This document shows positions 1 through 7,678 of a stretch of 35,708 nucleotides of DNA, piece after piece (position 1 is the first letter of the stretch; each line of letters opens with the position of its first letter). Under the pieces are notes generated by a model. That model did no database searches. It was not told the origin of the DNA and was given only the letters and a program-made list of their open reading frames with translations. Made by a program: the position numbers and the translations under genes. The DNA lies in the NCBI GenBank assembly GCA_003135055.1, contig PLDF01000158.1:17878-53585 (forward strand). Direction: 5' to 3'. Origin of the DNA: Bryobacterales bacterium (GTDB lineage: Bacteria; Acidobacteriota; Terriglobia; Bryobacterales; Bryobacteraceae).

Positions 1-350
1 GATTCAAATTCCAATAATGGCCCGCGTCTGCCTAAAAACGCGGGCGGCTTCCTTCAAACGTCTCTATCCGAAGTGACCCGGCGGTCCACATTTCCGCCGT
101 TCCTCAGCGCCTGTGCGCCGGGTCACTCCAGATAGAGTCCTAGCGTCAAGGGAGGATCTGAGCCTCGTTGACCAGATAACAGCATTGGGCGTCCAAGTGG
201 CGGCTGGCCAGACCCAAAGTCACTTGCCGATAAGCCCACTTTTTGTCCTTTGGCCAGGCAGTCCAGTGGGCGCAGAAAGCCGGGACCAGTGTGAATTGGC
301 CGGTAGTCTTCGAGATCGCGAGGTGCTAGACTCCCCTCAGGGAGGGCCAT
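1..350. other. Gene-free left edge with inverted repeats
   Basis: I see no convincing gene here. The open frames lack a family resemblance and overlap the real downstream gene in another frame. Two structures are visible: an 8-bp stem at 20-27/38-45 (arms GCCCGCGT and ACGCGGGC, 10-base loop), and a perfect 11-bp inverted repeat GTGACCCGGCG (73-83) / CGCCGGGTCAC (116-126). Neither is followed by a T-run. The last bases before 351 carry a good Shine-Dalgarno (AGGGAGG, about 340-346) for the gene starting at 351. Confidence 0.6.
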
Positions 351-1205
351 GTGGGAAAGTTACTCTCTACCCTTGCGGGTTTGCTGTCGTTGGTTGCCCT
401 CGGTTGGGCGCAGAAGCCGTCGAACGGGGACGCCGCGGCGCTGATCGAGAAGAGCCGCCGGAGGACGCTCGCGTACTCGGCATCGCTGCCGGACTTCGTG
501 TGCACCGAAGTAATCTGGCGATATCGGCAGGGCGCCGCTGTCGCCGCCGTCGCGGTACCCAGTGCGAAGGGCGGGCCTGTGCAGGTCGCCGAGGTGCGGA
601 CTTCGGCGGCGTCATGGATTCCGCTGGACAAGTTAACCGTCAAGCTCAGTTACTTTCACCAGCAGGAAACGCACCAGCTTGTGCTGGTGAACGGGAAACC
701 TACCAGCCTCACATACGACAGCATGAATGCCGGAGCCATCACCTCGGGCGAATTCGGCGGCATCCTGAAAAGCATCTTCGAGCCGGCCTCGCAGGCATCT
801 TTTCATTGGGAACGCTGGAAAAACGAGCGGGGACGCCGCGTCGCCGTTTTCAAGTTTGAAGTGGACGCGGCGCATTCGAATTACTACCTGGAGCACCGGG
901 TGGGCAGTGATGTGCGCCGGGCGATCGTGGGCTATCACGGGACTGTGGAAATCGATAGTGAAGCCGGCGAAGTCTTGCATTTCGACCATGTGGCCGACCA
1001 CATTCCTAAGGAGCTCGATTACAGCAACGAAGCTACCAGCGTGGATTATGACTTTACCGAGATCGTGGGCCGGAAATACCTGCTTCCATCGCACTCGGTA
1101 ACGGAGCTGAGCGGTACGAACTTGGAGCGGAAGAACGAATCGGAGTTTCGCGAGTATGGTAAGTTCGAAGCCTCTTCGTCAGTCGATTTCGGCACGGGCA
1201 AGTAA
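351..1205 (+). CDS. Secreted protein of unknown function (acidobacterial type)
   Basis: A 284-residue protein with an N-terminal signal peptide: Lys3, then a hydrophobic core of about residues 4-19 ending LGWAQ, with cleavage likely just before Lys22. The start is GTG at 351 because AGGGAGG lies just upstream. An ATG two bases earlier is in the wrong frame. The mature part begins with a helical stretch, then a segment with a single Cys (SLPDFVCTEV, about residues 45-54), then mostly beta-predicted sequence. I recognise the 'LP-FVCT' style from other acidobacterial secreted proteins that sit beside VWFA-related proteins, but know of no assigned function. Its 3' end overlaps the next gene by 50 bases in another frame, which suggests translational coupling. 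No catalytic motif is visible. Confidence 0.75.
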   Translation: MGKLLSTLAGLLSLVALGWAQKPSNGDAAALIEKSRRRTLAYSASLPDFVCTEVIWRYRQGAAVAAVAVPSAKGGPVQVAEVRTSAASWIPLDKLTVKLSYFHQQETHQLVLVNGKPTSLTYDSMNAGAITSGEFGGILKSIFEPASQASFHWERWKNERGRRVAVFKFEVDAAHSNYYLEHRVGSDVRRAIVGYHGTVEIDSEAGEVLHFDHVADHIPKELDYSNEATSVDYDFTEIVGRKYLLPSHSVTELSGTNLERKNESEFREYGKFEASSSVDFGTGK

Positions 1206-2790
1206 GCTCGTGCTCCTGCTGCCGCTGCTGGCGGCGAGCCAGGACGCGCCGACTACTATCCGCACGGAGACGCGCGCCGTGCAGGTGGACCTCGCGGTGC
1301 GGGACCCGCACGGCGCCCCGGTGCGAGGGCTGACGAAAGACGACTTCACGCTGCTCGACGATGGAAAGCCTCGTGCCATCGCGTTCTTCAGTGCCGAAAC
1401 GGGTGACTCGGCGCCCGGCGAAGCTCCGCCAGTGCCGGCCCCGTCAACGGCGCCGCGCGTTTTGTCGAACACCGCGCCTTCGAATGTGCCGCACGAAGCG
1501 CTGACGGTGATTCTGTTGGACGCCAGCAGCCCCACTCTCGACGCCCCTTTATCCCTCGCGGGGGGCGGTAAGCTGAATAACGGCGGAGTGGGAATCGGCT
1601 ATTTGGCCCAGGCCCGCAAAGGCGCAATCGACGTGATGGCGAAGCTTCCGGAGAAAGAGCGCATTGCCATTTACCACATCAGTCCCGTCGGTTTTAAAAT
1701 CGTGCAGGACTTTACCACCGATCGCGACCTTTTACGCAAAAGCATAAAGGCGTGGTCAATTCCGATCGATTGGAAACCCATGTGCGGTCCCACCGTATTG
1801 GGCCTCGCCCAGCCGATAGCACTTGGACCAGGTGCACAGGCTTCAAACGACAACCCCGAGGCCAACGCCCTCGCTGCGGGCGCCTGCGCTAAAATTACCG
1901 AAAACGCCATCCGCATGAGCGCAATGAGCGTGCTCGATTCCTTGCGCGTCATTGGGGAGAAGCTGGCTCGGCTGCCGGGACGGAAGAATCTGATCTGGGT
2001 GACGCCGGGCTTCCCGATGAGATGGCTCGTCAGCATGGACGCCCAGTCTCAAAAAGCCCTCGCGCAATTGAACGACGCTAACGTTGCGCTGAACGCGATC
2101 GATGTGCGCGGCGTGGGCCCGGGCTTAAACGATCCGCAAGTAAACGTGATGAAGTCGATGACTGAGGCGACAGGCGGAAAGACATATCTTCAGAACGACA
2201 TCGCCGGGGCAATCCTGAAAGCGGACGAAGCGGTGCGCACCAATTACACATTGGGATTCTATCTCGCCGACACCGAACGCGATGGTAACTTCCATAAGCT
2301 CGAAGTGCGGACCAGCCGCGCCGGATTGAGCCTCAGCTTCCGGAAGGGATATGTAGCAGAGAAAGTGTCGGGCAGTGCGCCTACGAAGGAATCGCCCGAG
2401 ACCGAGCTGCTGAATCCCGCCGCCGCCACGGATATCGGCATCACGGGCACCGTGGATGTCACACCCGGCATGCCGAACCCCACTCTGCACATGAAGCTCT
2501 CCCTCGATCCGCGCGGCCTCACTCTGCGGCCGCAAGACAACGGGTCGTCATTCAAAGTCACGCGCATGTTCGCGGAATTGGATGCGCGCGGGGCGATCCT
2601 GGTGGAGGGGCGGGATTCGAAAGAGTTCGTGGTTCCTCCGCAGTCGGCCCGGACGATTTACATCGAGGGGATTCATTGGGAGCAGACGCTGCCCCTGGTT
2701 CCCGGCGGCGTAAAGGTGCGGGTGATCGTGCGCGATGAAGCCACGGGGAAGGCCGGCACGCTCACGCTGCCGGTCGGCGATCCTCGTTGA
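1156..2790 (+). CDS. VWFA-related acidobacterial domain protein, exported
   Basis: A 544-residue protein of the VWFA-related acidobacterial family (TIGR03436-like). The N-terminus ends in a hydrophobic core (LVLLLPLLAAS, about residues 18-28). A beta domain with the pattern 'VRDPHGAPVRGLTKDDFTLLDDG' follows; this is typical of the family and precedes the VWA fold. The VWA-like region begins near LLDASSP, so the metal-binding DxSxS motif is degenerate (the last Ser is replaced by Pro), and continues through 'GRKNLIWVTPGF' and 'YTLGFY'. The chosen start, ATG 1156, has GGAG about 10 bases upstream. An in-frame GTG at 1210 would give a shorter signal peptide and is the alternative. Family members are thought to be extracytoplasmic; their ligand is not established. 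It overlaps the previous gene, so the two are probably co-expressed. Confidence 0.88.
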   Translation: MVSSKPLRQSISARASKLVLLLPLLAASQDAPTTIRTETRAVQVDLAVRDPHGAPVRGLTKDDFTLLDDGKPRAIAFFSAETGDSAPGEAPPVPAPSTAPRVLSNTAPSNVPHEALTVILLDASSPTLDAPLSLAGGGKLNNGGVGIGYLAQARKGAIDVMAKLPEKERIAIYHISPVGFKIVQDFTTDRDLLRKSIKAWSIPIDWKPMCGPTVLGLAQPIALGPGAQASNDNPEANALAAGACAKITENAIRMSAMSVLDSLRVIGEKLARLPGRKNLIWVTPGFPMRWLVSMDAQSQKALAQLNDANVALNAIDVRGVGPGLNDPQVNVMKSMTEATGGKTYLQNDIAGAILKADEAVRTNYTLGFYLADTERDGNFHKLEVRTSRAGLSLSFRKGYVAEKVSGSAPTKESPETELLNPAAATDIGITGTVDVTPGMPNPTLHMKLSLDPRGLTLRPQDNGSSFKVTRMFAELDARGAILVEGRDSKEFVVPPQSARTIYIEGIHWEQTLPLVPGGVKVRVIVRDEATGKAGTLTLPVGDPR

Positions 2791-3066
2791 CGTACTGTAG
2801 TGCGGGCCGCGCTGTTGCTTCCGACCATGAATTAACGCCAGCGCGCGTCCCGTTTACGAATCCACATTGAGCTAGAGTCGCCGTCGGTGGGAAGTCGCCG
2901 GTTCCGGTCGATACACGGCGTTATCGGTAACTTGACCTCCTCACTTGGCCGCGTAGATCGCCATGTCGGACCTTGGCCCGGCCGGTAGTCCCGAACCCGG
3001 CGTTCTGAGCAGTAGATCCTGCCTGGTCGCGCGGTGTTTACCGACCCTGGCGGCGTGCGAAGCGAT

Positions 3067-3093
3067 TAGCGCCTGGATTACGGCGCATCCTGA
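3067..3093 (+). repeat. 27-bp dispersed repeat, copy 1
   Basis: TAGCGCCTGG then a variable base, then TTACGGCGCATCC. It matches 7582-7608 at 25 of 27 positions by eye, and weaker similarity continues for about 20 bases downstream in both copies. Both copies lie in gene-free, decayed stretches. Function unknown; an intergenic repeat family is the simplest reading. Confidence 0.6.
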
Positions 3094-3155
3094 CAGAACT
3101 TTGGATTTTGGGAACTCGGTGCCGGGGCTCCGGCTTCGGGACTATCGTGGTCTAA

Positions 3156-3187
3156 GGTCCGCACGGATGGAATAGCGGACCGTTTTT
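3156..3187 (+). terminator. Possible rho-independent terminator
   Basis: A 7-bp perfect stem, GGTCCGC (3156-3162) with GCGGACC (3175-3181), 12-base loop, followed by GTTTTT. No clear gene lies directly upstream on this strand, so it may be a leftover or end transcripts reading through from the VWFA gene. Confidence 0.4.
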
Positions 3188-3333
3188 CATGCGCACACGT
3201 CGGTGAATCGGTGAACACCATTTGAACACCATTAAGCGTTCTCCCGATGCTCGGAATGAAAACTGGGTGATCTCAATCGCCAGAAAGAGTCCAACAAAAA
3301 CGCTATGTTCTTTATTGTCAATTGACAGTCGTT

Positions 3334-3377
3334 TTCCCAAGCTGGACGTCGTGGGTTCGAGCCCATCTCCCGCTCCA
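3334..3377 (+). other. tRNA-Gly(CCC)-like 3' fragment, probable integrase attachment site
   Basis: The 44 bases read as the 3' half of a glycine tRNA starting at the anticodon loop. They contain TTCCCAA (anticodon CCC), a T-arm GTGGG-TTCGAG-CCCAT, the 3' acceptor strand CTCCCGC, discriminator T and encoded CCA. Discriminator U and the GCGGGAG-type acceptor fit tRNA-Gly. The T-loop is one base short. No matching 5' half (acceptor GCGGGAG, D-arm) lies upstream, so this is not a working tRNA. Phage-type tyrosine integrases commonly use exactly this stretch, from the anticodon loop to the 3' end, as att core. An integrase relic starts 41 bases away and points toward it, so an att site is the best reading. 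Confidence 0.6.
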
Positions 3378-3417
3378 GAATCAATAAACTTAGCAACACC
3401 GAAAAACGTGCATTCCA

Positions 3418-4113
3418 TTAAGACGCCCTTGCCCGCATCACCTGGAAATCCACCCGCTCCAGGCTGTGTGGTTTGAGCTTCGGCCGGATGTGATCGTACA
3501 GTAGCGTGTCCCGCCAGACCGGCTTGCCCCTTTCGCCGGCAAACACAAATGCCTCCGGTTCCGGGCCTACGGCTGCCGCCATCCATTCCCGCAATAGCTC
3601 AGCCGTCTTCGGCGGGATGGCCACCTCCCCGCCTTGACCGGTCTGTTTTGGGGTCGTCGATGATGTTGCGGTTTGACCCGCCGCTCGACGCTCACCGCTG
3701 AGCCATCGGCGGCCACATGGCGCCGCTGCAAGGCTAAGCATCTCGCCCGCCCGGAACCCGGAGAGTATCGCCATGTGCAGCAGAACCTGCTCCCGAAGAT
3801 CGACGGCGGCCAGCACGGTTTTGACTTGTCCGACCGATATGTCGTCTATCGCAAACGTCACAGTGCGCTCAAAGCCGTGCGACCCCGTGACGAGAACGCG
3901 CAACCCGCCTTTGAAGGTCAGCGGCGATCCAGGCTTTATGCGGGCTCTTGGTGCGCTTGCCGCCCGCGACGACGGCCGCTTCGATGCGCTCGCGACGGTG
4001 GCCGCGGAGCCCTTTGATTGTCGAAGACCGTGACGGGCATACGGCTGAGGATAACCTGCGGATTGCCGGCCAGAGGTCGCTGTGCGCGGGCTCACTGCCC
4101 GGCCCGGCGGCAA
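3418..4113 (-). pseudogene. Degraded tyrosine recombinase (phage-type integrase)
   Basis: The open frame retains recognisable integrase pieces: a helix 'VKTVLAAVDLREQVLLHMAILSGFRAGEMLSL', in which the Arg of SGFRAGE is the first catalytic Arg, then 'EVAIPPKTAELLREWM', 'PEAFVFAGERGKPVWRDTLLYDHIRPKLK' and 'VDFQVMRARAS'. The family usually continues through a second Arg box and a catalytic Tyr. Here the frame stops just at the 'VMRRTHAS' box, so the catalytic Tyr is gone. Between SGFRAGEMLSL and EVAIPP the reading frame is shifted: another frame gives the expected sequence 'RRHVAADGSAVS', and a further shift near 3625 restores the frame. The N-terminal part (about 3930-4113) has no clear similarity. 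Its 3' end points at the tRNA-Gly fragment, the usual integrase/att arrangement. It is a dead remnant of an integrated element. Confidence 0.72.
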
Positions 4114-4176
4114 AGACTTGATGTAAAATACTTTCCGTCACATCCCCAAACCCACGAATTCGGAAGGAAGTGAAGA

Positions 4177-4686
4177 ATGAGCAACACAACATGGAGCACG
4201 ACATTGAAGGTGAACGGCAAAACGCACACGCTCGACGTCGACCCCTCGACTCCGCTGCTCTACATCCTCCGCAACGATCTCGGCTTGCAAGGCCCCCATT
4301 TTGGATGCGGCCTTGGCCAGTGTGGCGCCTGTACAGTGATCGTAAACGGCGTGGCGATCCGGTCGTGCATCACGCCCGCTTCCTCCGTGAAAGGCGAAAT
4401 TACCACCCTCGAAGGACTCGCCACACAGGGAAGGCTGCACCCGCTCCAGCAGGCCTGGATAGATGAGCAGGTCCCGCAGTGCGGCTTCTGTCAGAACGGA
4501 CAAATCATGACTGCGAAAGCCCTTCTCGACAAGAATCCGCATCCAACGGATGCCCAGATCCGCGAGGGCATGAACCGAACCCTCTGCCGCTGCATGACGT
4601 ATTACCGGATTCAGGCAGCCATCAGGCGCGCCGCGAAAACCATGGCGGATGCCCGTCCGGCTTCGAAGACGGAGGTGGTCGCGTGA
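4177..4686 (+). CDS. 2Fe-2S subunit of a xanthine dehydrogenase-family Mo hydroxylase (IorA-like)
   Basis: A 169-residue small subunit that would pass electrons from the molybdenum site through two 2Fe-2S clusters. The N-terminal plant-ferredoxin-like domain has Cys44, Cys49, Cys52 and Cys64 (GCGLGQCGAC...C). The C-terminal helical domain has Cys102, Cys105, Cys137 and Cys139 (QCGFCQNG ... TLCRCM). This is the full set for the family, and the length is typical of IorA-type subunits. The start ATG 4177 has GGAAGGAAG shortly upstream. The stop overlaps the start of the large-subunit gene (GTGA), so the two are translationally coupled. There is no FAD subunit, as in the two-subunit isoquinoline 1-oxidoreductase class, where a membrane cytochrome usually accepts the electrons. 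The substrate cannot be told from sequence. Confidence 0.92.
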   Translation: MSNTTWSTTLKVNGKTHTLDVDPSTPLLYILRNDLGLQGPHFGCGLGQCGACTVIVNGVAIRSCITPASSVKGEITTLEGLATQGRLHPLQQAWIDEQVPQCGFCQNGQIMTAKALLDKNPHPTDAQIREGMNRTLCRCMTYYRIQAAIRRAAKTMADARPASKTEVVA

Positions 4687-7067
4687 CACCCTTCACCAAC
4701 ATTCCGAAACGGGTCGAAGAAGCGCTGGAAAAATGCGGCGTGCCGCGCCGGAACTTCCTCAAGAGCGCAGGCATGATCGTCGTGAGCTTCGGCGCCGCCG
4801 CCGTCGGCCCCCTCGTCACAGCGGCGAAAGCCCAAACCGGTGCGTCGCCTGAGCCCGCTGGTCCGTATCCCGACCCGGACTTCCGGCAACTCGATTCGTG
4901 GATCGTCATCCACGAAAACAACACGGCAACCTTCTATGTAGGCAAAACGGACCTCGGCCAGGGTACCGGCACATCCTTCCGCCAGTTGATGGCCGATGAA
5001 CTCGACATCGCTTTCGACAAGACCGCCTGCATCATGGGCAGCACGGACAATACCGTCGATCAGGGCGGCTCCGGCGGCTCGACTGCCATGGAGCGCGACG
5101 CCTGGCCCATGCGACGCGCCGCCGCCGAAGCTCGCCGCGTGCTGCTGGAAATGGCGTCCGTAAGACTCGGCGTACCCGTCGATCGGCTAAGCGTCGCCGA
5201 TTGCGTCGTCACCGTCAAAGGCGATTCATCCAAACGAGTCGCCTACGGGCAACTGATCGGAGGAAAGCGATTCAACGTCACCTTGACCGGCGACAATGTC
5301 AACGCCGCCACCGGCATAGCCAAAGTGAAACCGGTGCAGGAACTCAAAATCGTCGGTCAGTCTCCGCAGCGCTACGACATTCCCGCCAAAGTGGACGGCT
5401 CGCTGAAATGGGCCGTCGACGTCAGGCTGCCCGGCATGGTGCACGCGCGCAACATCAAACCGCCTTACGCAGGCGCTAAGCTCATCGGCATCGATGAATC
5501 GTCCGTGCAAGGCCTGCCGGGAATCGTCAAAGTGGTGAGCAAGGGCAACTACGTCGCGGTAGTCTGCGAACGCGAAGAGCAGGCGATCGACGCTTCCCGG
5601 CAGCTCAAAACAAACTGGCAGAAACCGGCCACCGCGCCCTTCCCCTCCTCTGAGGACTTATTCAATTACATTCGCGGCGCCACACCCACGTCGGCTTCCG
5701 GCCCGATCGTCGTCGGAAACCCCGATGCGGCCTTCGCGGGCGCGGCGACCCTAATCGAAGCCGAGTATGAGATCCCGTTTCAGGGACACACTGCCATCGG
5801 ACCGGCGCATGCAACCGCCGACCCGTCGAACGGCCAGATGACGGTTTATTCCAATGACATGAAGTCCTATGGCATGCGAACGGGAATAGCCGCTTTTCTC
5901 GGGATGCCTCGGGACAAGGTTCGTGTCGTCTGGATGGACGGCCCGCAGGGATATGGCCGCACGGCCGCGGACGATGCGGGATGCGAAGCAGCCTGGCTGG
6001 CCAAGGAAATCGGCCGCCCCGTTCGTGTCCAGTGGATGAGGAACGAGGAGACGGCCTGGGACACGAAGGCCCCGGCTTTCGCGGTCAAAATGCGCGGCGG
6101 CCTGGATGCCGAAGGGCGTCTGGTGGCCTACGATTACAAAGCCCGCGCCGCTGACTGCAATCACCTCGGTTATAACGAGCCCGATACTGTATTGATCGCT
6201 CAGCTCATGGGGGCGCGGCGCGCCAATCCCGCCCGAGGCAGCGCGGCCACGCCCTCGGAAATGTATGCTATTCCCAACCGCCGCATGGCCACCGAAGTGG
6301 TAAGGCTGCCTCTGATCTGGGAGACGCCGCTCCGCACGGGAAATCTGCGCGATCCCAACGGTCCGCAGTCCACCTTCGCTTCCGAATCGTTCATCGACGA
6401 GCTAGCGGCGGCGGCGAAATCCGACGCGTTCGAATTCAGGCTGAAGCTTCTGACAGCGGACACAACCGACGACAACGCATTCCGGCGCGCCCGTTCCATT
6501 GCGGTCCTGAAAGCGGCCGCGAAAGCGTATGGCTGGCAGAGCCGCCCGGCGCCGAAATCGCGCACCGCCGGAAATATCCTGACCGGTCGCGGCATCGCCT
6601 ACGGATTCCGCGGACAGACCATCGCCGCGGAAATCGCCGAGGTCGAAGTGAATCGCCAGACCGGTCATGTCTGGGCAAAACGGCTGGTGTGCGCCCACGA
6701 CTGCGGACTGGTCGTCAATCCCCAGAGTCTGCGTCATACGATCGAGGGCGCAATGCTGCACGCGCTGAGCCGCGCGATTCACGAGGAAGTGCAGTTCGAC
6801 ACGGAGAAGGTGACCAGCGTGGACTGGATCTCTCATCCAACGCTCACGCACGCCGACACGCCCGCCAGCATCGAAGTGGTGCTGGTAAATGGAGACCCCA
6901 ATCCGAACCGGCCGGATCTCCCTCCTTATGGAGCCGGGGAGGCGGCATGCAAACCGATGCTCGCGGCGATCGCGAATGCAATCCACGATGCGACCGGGGT
7001 TCGCCTGAGGCGAGTTCCGTTTCGGGACGCGCGCGTGCTTGCCGCGCTGAATGCCGCTCGGGTGTAA
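4683..7067 (+). CDS. Molybdopterin-binding large subunit, Tat-exported (IorB-like)
   Basis: A 794-residue catalytic subunit of an aldehyde oxidase/isoquinoline oxidoreductase-type enzyme. I place the start at GTG 4683, which overlaps the upstream TGA. The open frame extends further left only by running across the previous gene. The N-terminus carries a twin-arginine motif (RRNFLKSAG, Arg22-Arg23), a hydrophobic stretch and AKAQ near residue 49, so the folded complex should be exported, with the small subunit hitch-hiking. Mo-cofactor signatures are 'GKTDLGQGTGTSFRQLMADELD', 'GPQGYGRTAADDAGCEAAWLAKEIGRPVRVQW' and near the C-terminus 'YGAGEAACKP', whose Glu753 is at the position of the catalytic base. 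No Mo-cofactor insertion chaperone (XdhC/CoxI-like) gene is next to it. Substrate unknown; N-heterocycles or aldehydes are the family range. Confidence 0.92.
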   Translation: MTPFTNIPKRVEEALEKCGVPRRNFLKSAGMIVVSFGAAAVGPLVTAAKAQTGASPEPAGPYPDPDFRQLDSWIVIHENNTATFYVGKTDLGQGTGTSFRQLMADELDIAFDKTACIMGSTDNTVDQGGSGGSTAMERDAWPMRRAAAEARRVLLEMASVRLGVPVDRLSVADCVVTVKGDSSKRVAYGQLIGGKRFNVTLTGDNVNAATGIAKVKPVQELKIVGQSPQRYDIPAKVDGSLKWAVDVRLPGMVHARNIKPPYAGAKLIGIDESSVQGLPGIVKVVSKGNYVAVVCEREEQAIDASRQLKTNWQKPATAPFPSSEDLFNYIRGATPTSASGPIVVGNPDAAFAGAATLIEAEYEIPFQGHTAIGPAHATADPSNGQMTVYSNDMKSYGMRTGIAAFLGMPRDKVRVVWMDGPQGYGRTAADDAGCEAAWLAKEIGRPVRVQWMRNEETAWDTKAPAFAVKMRGGLDAEGRLVAYDYKARAADCNHLGYNEPDTVLIAQLMGARRANPARGSAATPSEMYAIPNRRMATEVVRLPLIWETPLRTGNLRDPNGPQSTFASESFIDELAAAAKSDAFEFRLKLLTADTTDDNAFRRARSIAVLKAAAKAYGWQSRPAPKSRTAGNILTGRGIAYGFRGQTIAAEIAEVEVNRQTGHVWAKRLVCAHDCGLVVNPQSLRHTIEGAMLHALSRAIHEEVQFDTEKVTSVDWISHPTLTHADTPASIEVVLVNGDPNPNRPDLPPYGAGEAACKPMLAAIANAIHDATGVRLRRVPFRDARVLAALNAARV

Positions 7068-7506
7068 ACCCGCGGGCGTAACCGCAGATGGGTTGCTTGG
7101 AGTTGCCGGACATCGCCGTGGATTCCGGCGTTAGCATCAAAGTCCACGTGCCGGTCGACGTCAGCGAGGCGGAGCTGCTCGCATGGCGATAAGTTCGCAT
7201 TTATAGCCTCCACTACCAGCTTTACTTTCTTCGTATACGCCGGATCGGACTTGGCGATCGCCCGGATCAGCTGCGCCATCAGGACGTCGAAGATCTTGTT
7301 GGTTTCGCTAAGCTGTCGTCGGAGTCGTTGTACTTGCTAGACTGACCAGGTATCTCTGCGCGCTGGCTCTGCTTTTCCGCCTCCCGAGCCCCCAAATCAG
7401 ACTTCTTCACCTCACGGCGGGCGTTGAATTCAGTTCGTGGATCGTGTCCGTAAAGTAGAATTGGCCGATCATTCTCCGGTCCAATGGAATTAAAGTCCGG
7501 CGCCAA
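6926..7506 (-). pseudogene. Possible decayed reading frame of unknown family
   Basis: Two adjacent minus-strand frames look like pieces of one protein split by a frameshift near 7300. The upstream piece has 'FNARREVKKSDLGAREAEKQSQR'; the downstream piece has 'LSETNKIFDVLMAQLIRAIAKSDPAYTKKVKLVVEAIN', which has plausible amphipathic helices. I do not recognise a family. The 3' end runs over the end of the Mo-subunit gene on the other strand, so at least that part is not original coding sequence. It could equally be chance open frame. Confidence 0.25.
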
Positions 7507-7678
7507 TCTCGCACCCCGCTATTGTTAGCGTAAGGGGCATGAATACGGCCCAAAGTAGCGAGTTTCCCAGCTCCGGCCGCATAGCGCCTGGCTTACGGCG
7601 CATCCGGAAGTTGGCCGTTTTGGCAGATCCGGCCAGAACCAGCTTCCAAGTAGTGGAAGGATGCCCGATTGTCACAGC
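7068..7678. other. Gene-free, decayed region between converging genes
   Basis: About 610 bases between the Mo hydroxylase and the DUF4139 gene (convergent). It holds the weak split frame described separately and one copy of a 27-bp dispersed repeat (7582-7608). No clear terminator hairpin with a T-run was found for either flanking gene. Confidence 0.6.
7582..7608 (+). repeat. 27-bp dispersed repeat, copy 2
   Basis: Matches 3067-3093 at 25 of 27 positions by eye (differences at the base after GCGCCTGG and two before the end). Same orientation as copy 1. Downstream the two copies still share TTGG and TTTTGG blocks, so the repeat unit is probably longer than 27 bases. Confidence 0.6.

Larger units (their letters stand above)
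2791..3330. other. Gene-poor spacer
   Basis: About 540 bases with no supportable gene. A 70-codon open frame at 2963-3175 has no ribosome-binding site or recognisable family. The stretch contains one copy of a 27-bp dispersed repeat (3067-3093) and a terminator-like hairpin (3156-3187), both listed separately. It leads into the integrase/tRNA relic to the right and reads as accumulated debris. Confidence 0.6.

Noticed and set aside
2963..3175. 70-codon plus-strand frame with a weak TTGACC...TAGATC promoter-like pair upstream
   Set aside because: The -10 box is poor, there is no ribosome-binding site, and the frame runs through the dispersed repeat and into the terminator-like hairpin.
3334..3377. 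A complete functional tRNA-Gly gene
   Set aside because: No D-arm or 5' acceptor strand (GCGGGAG) lies within 100 bases upstream, the anticodon stem does not pair well and the T-loop is one base short.
3152..3586. 144-codon minus-strand frame containing 'GDGLEPTTSSLG'
   Set aside because: That phrase is the reverse-strand translation of the tRNA-Gly 3' fragment; the frame spans the att relic and part of the broken integrase, so it is not a gene.
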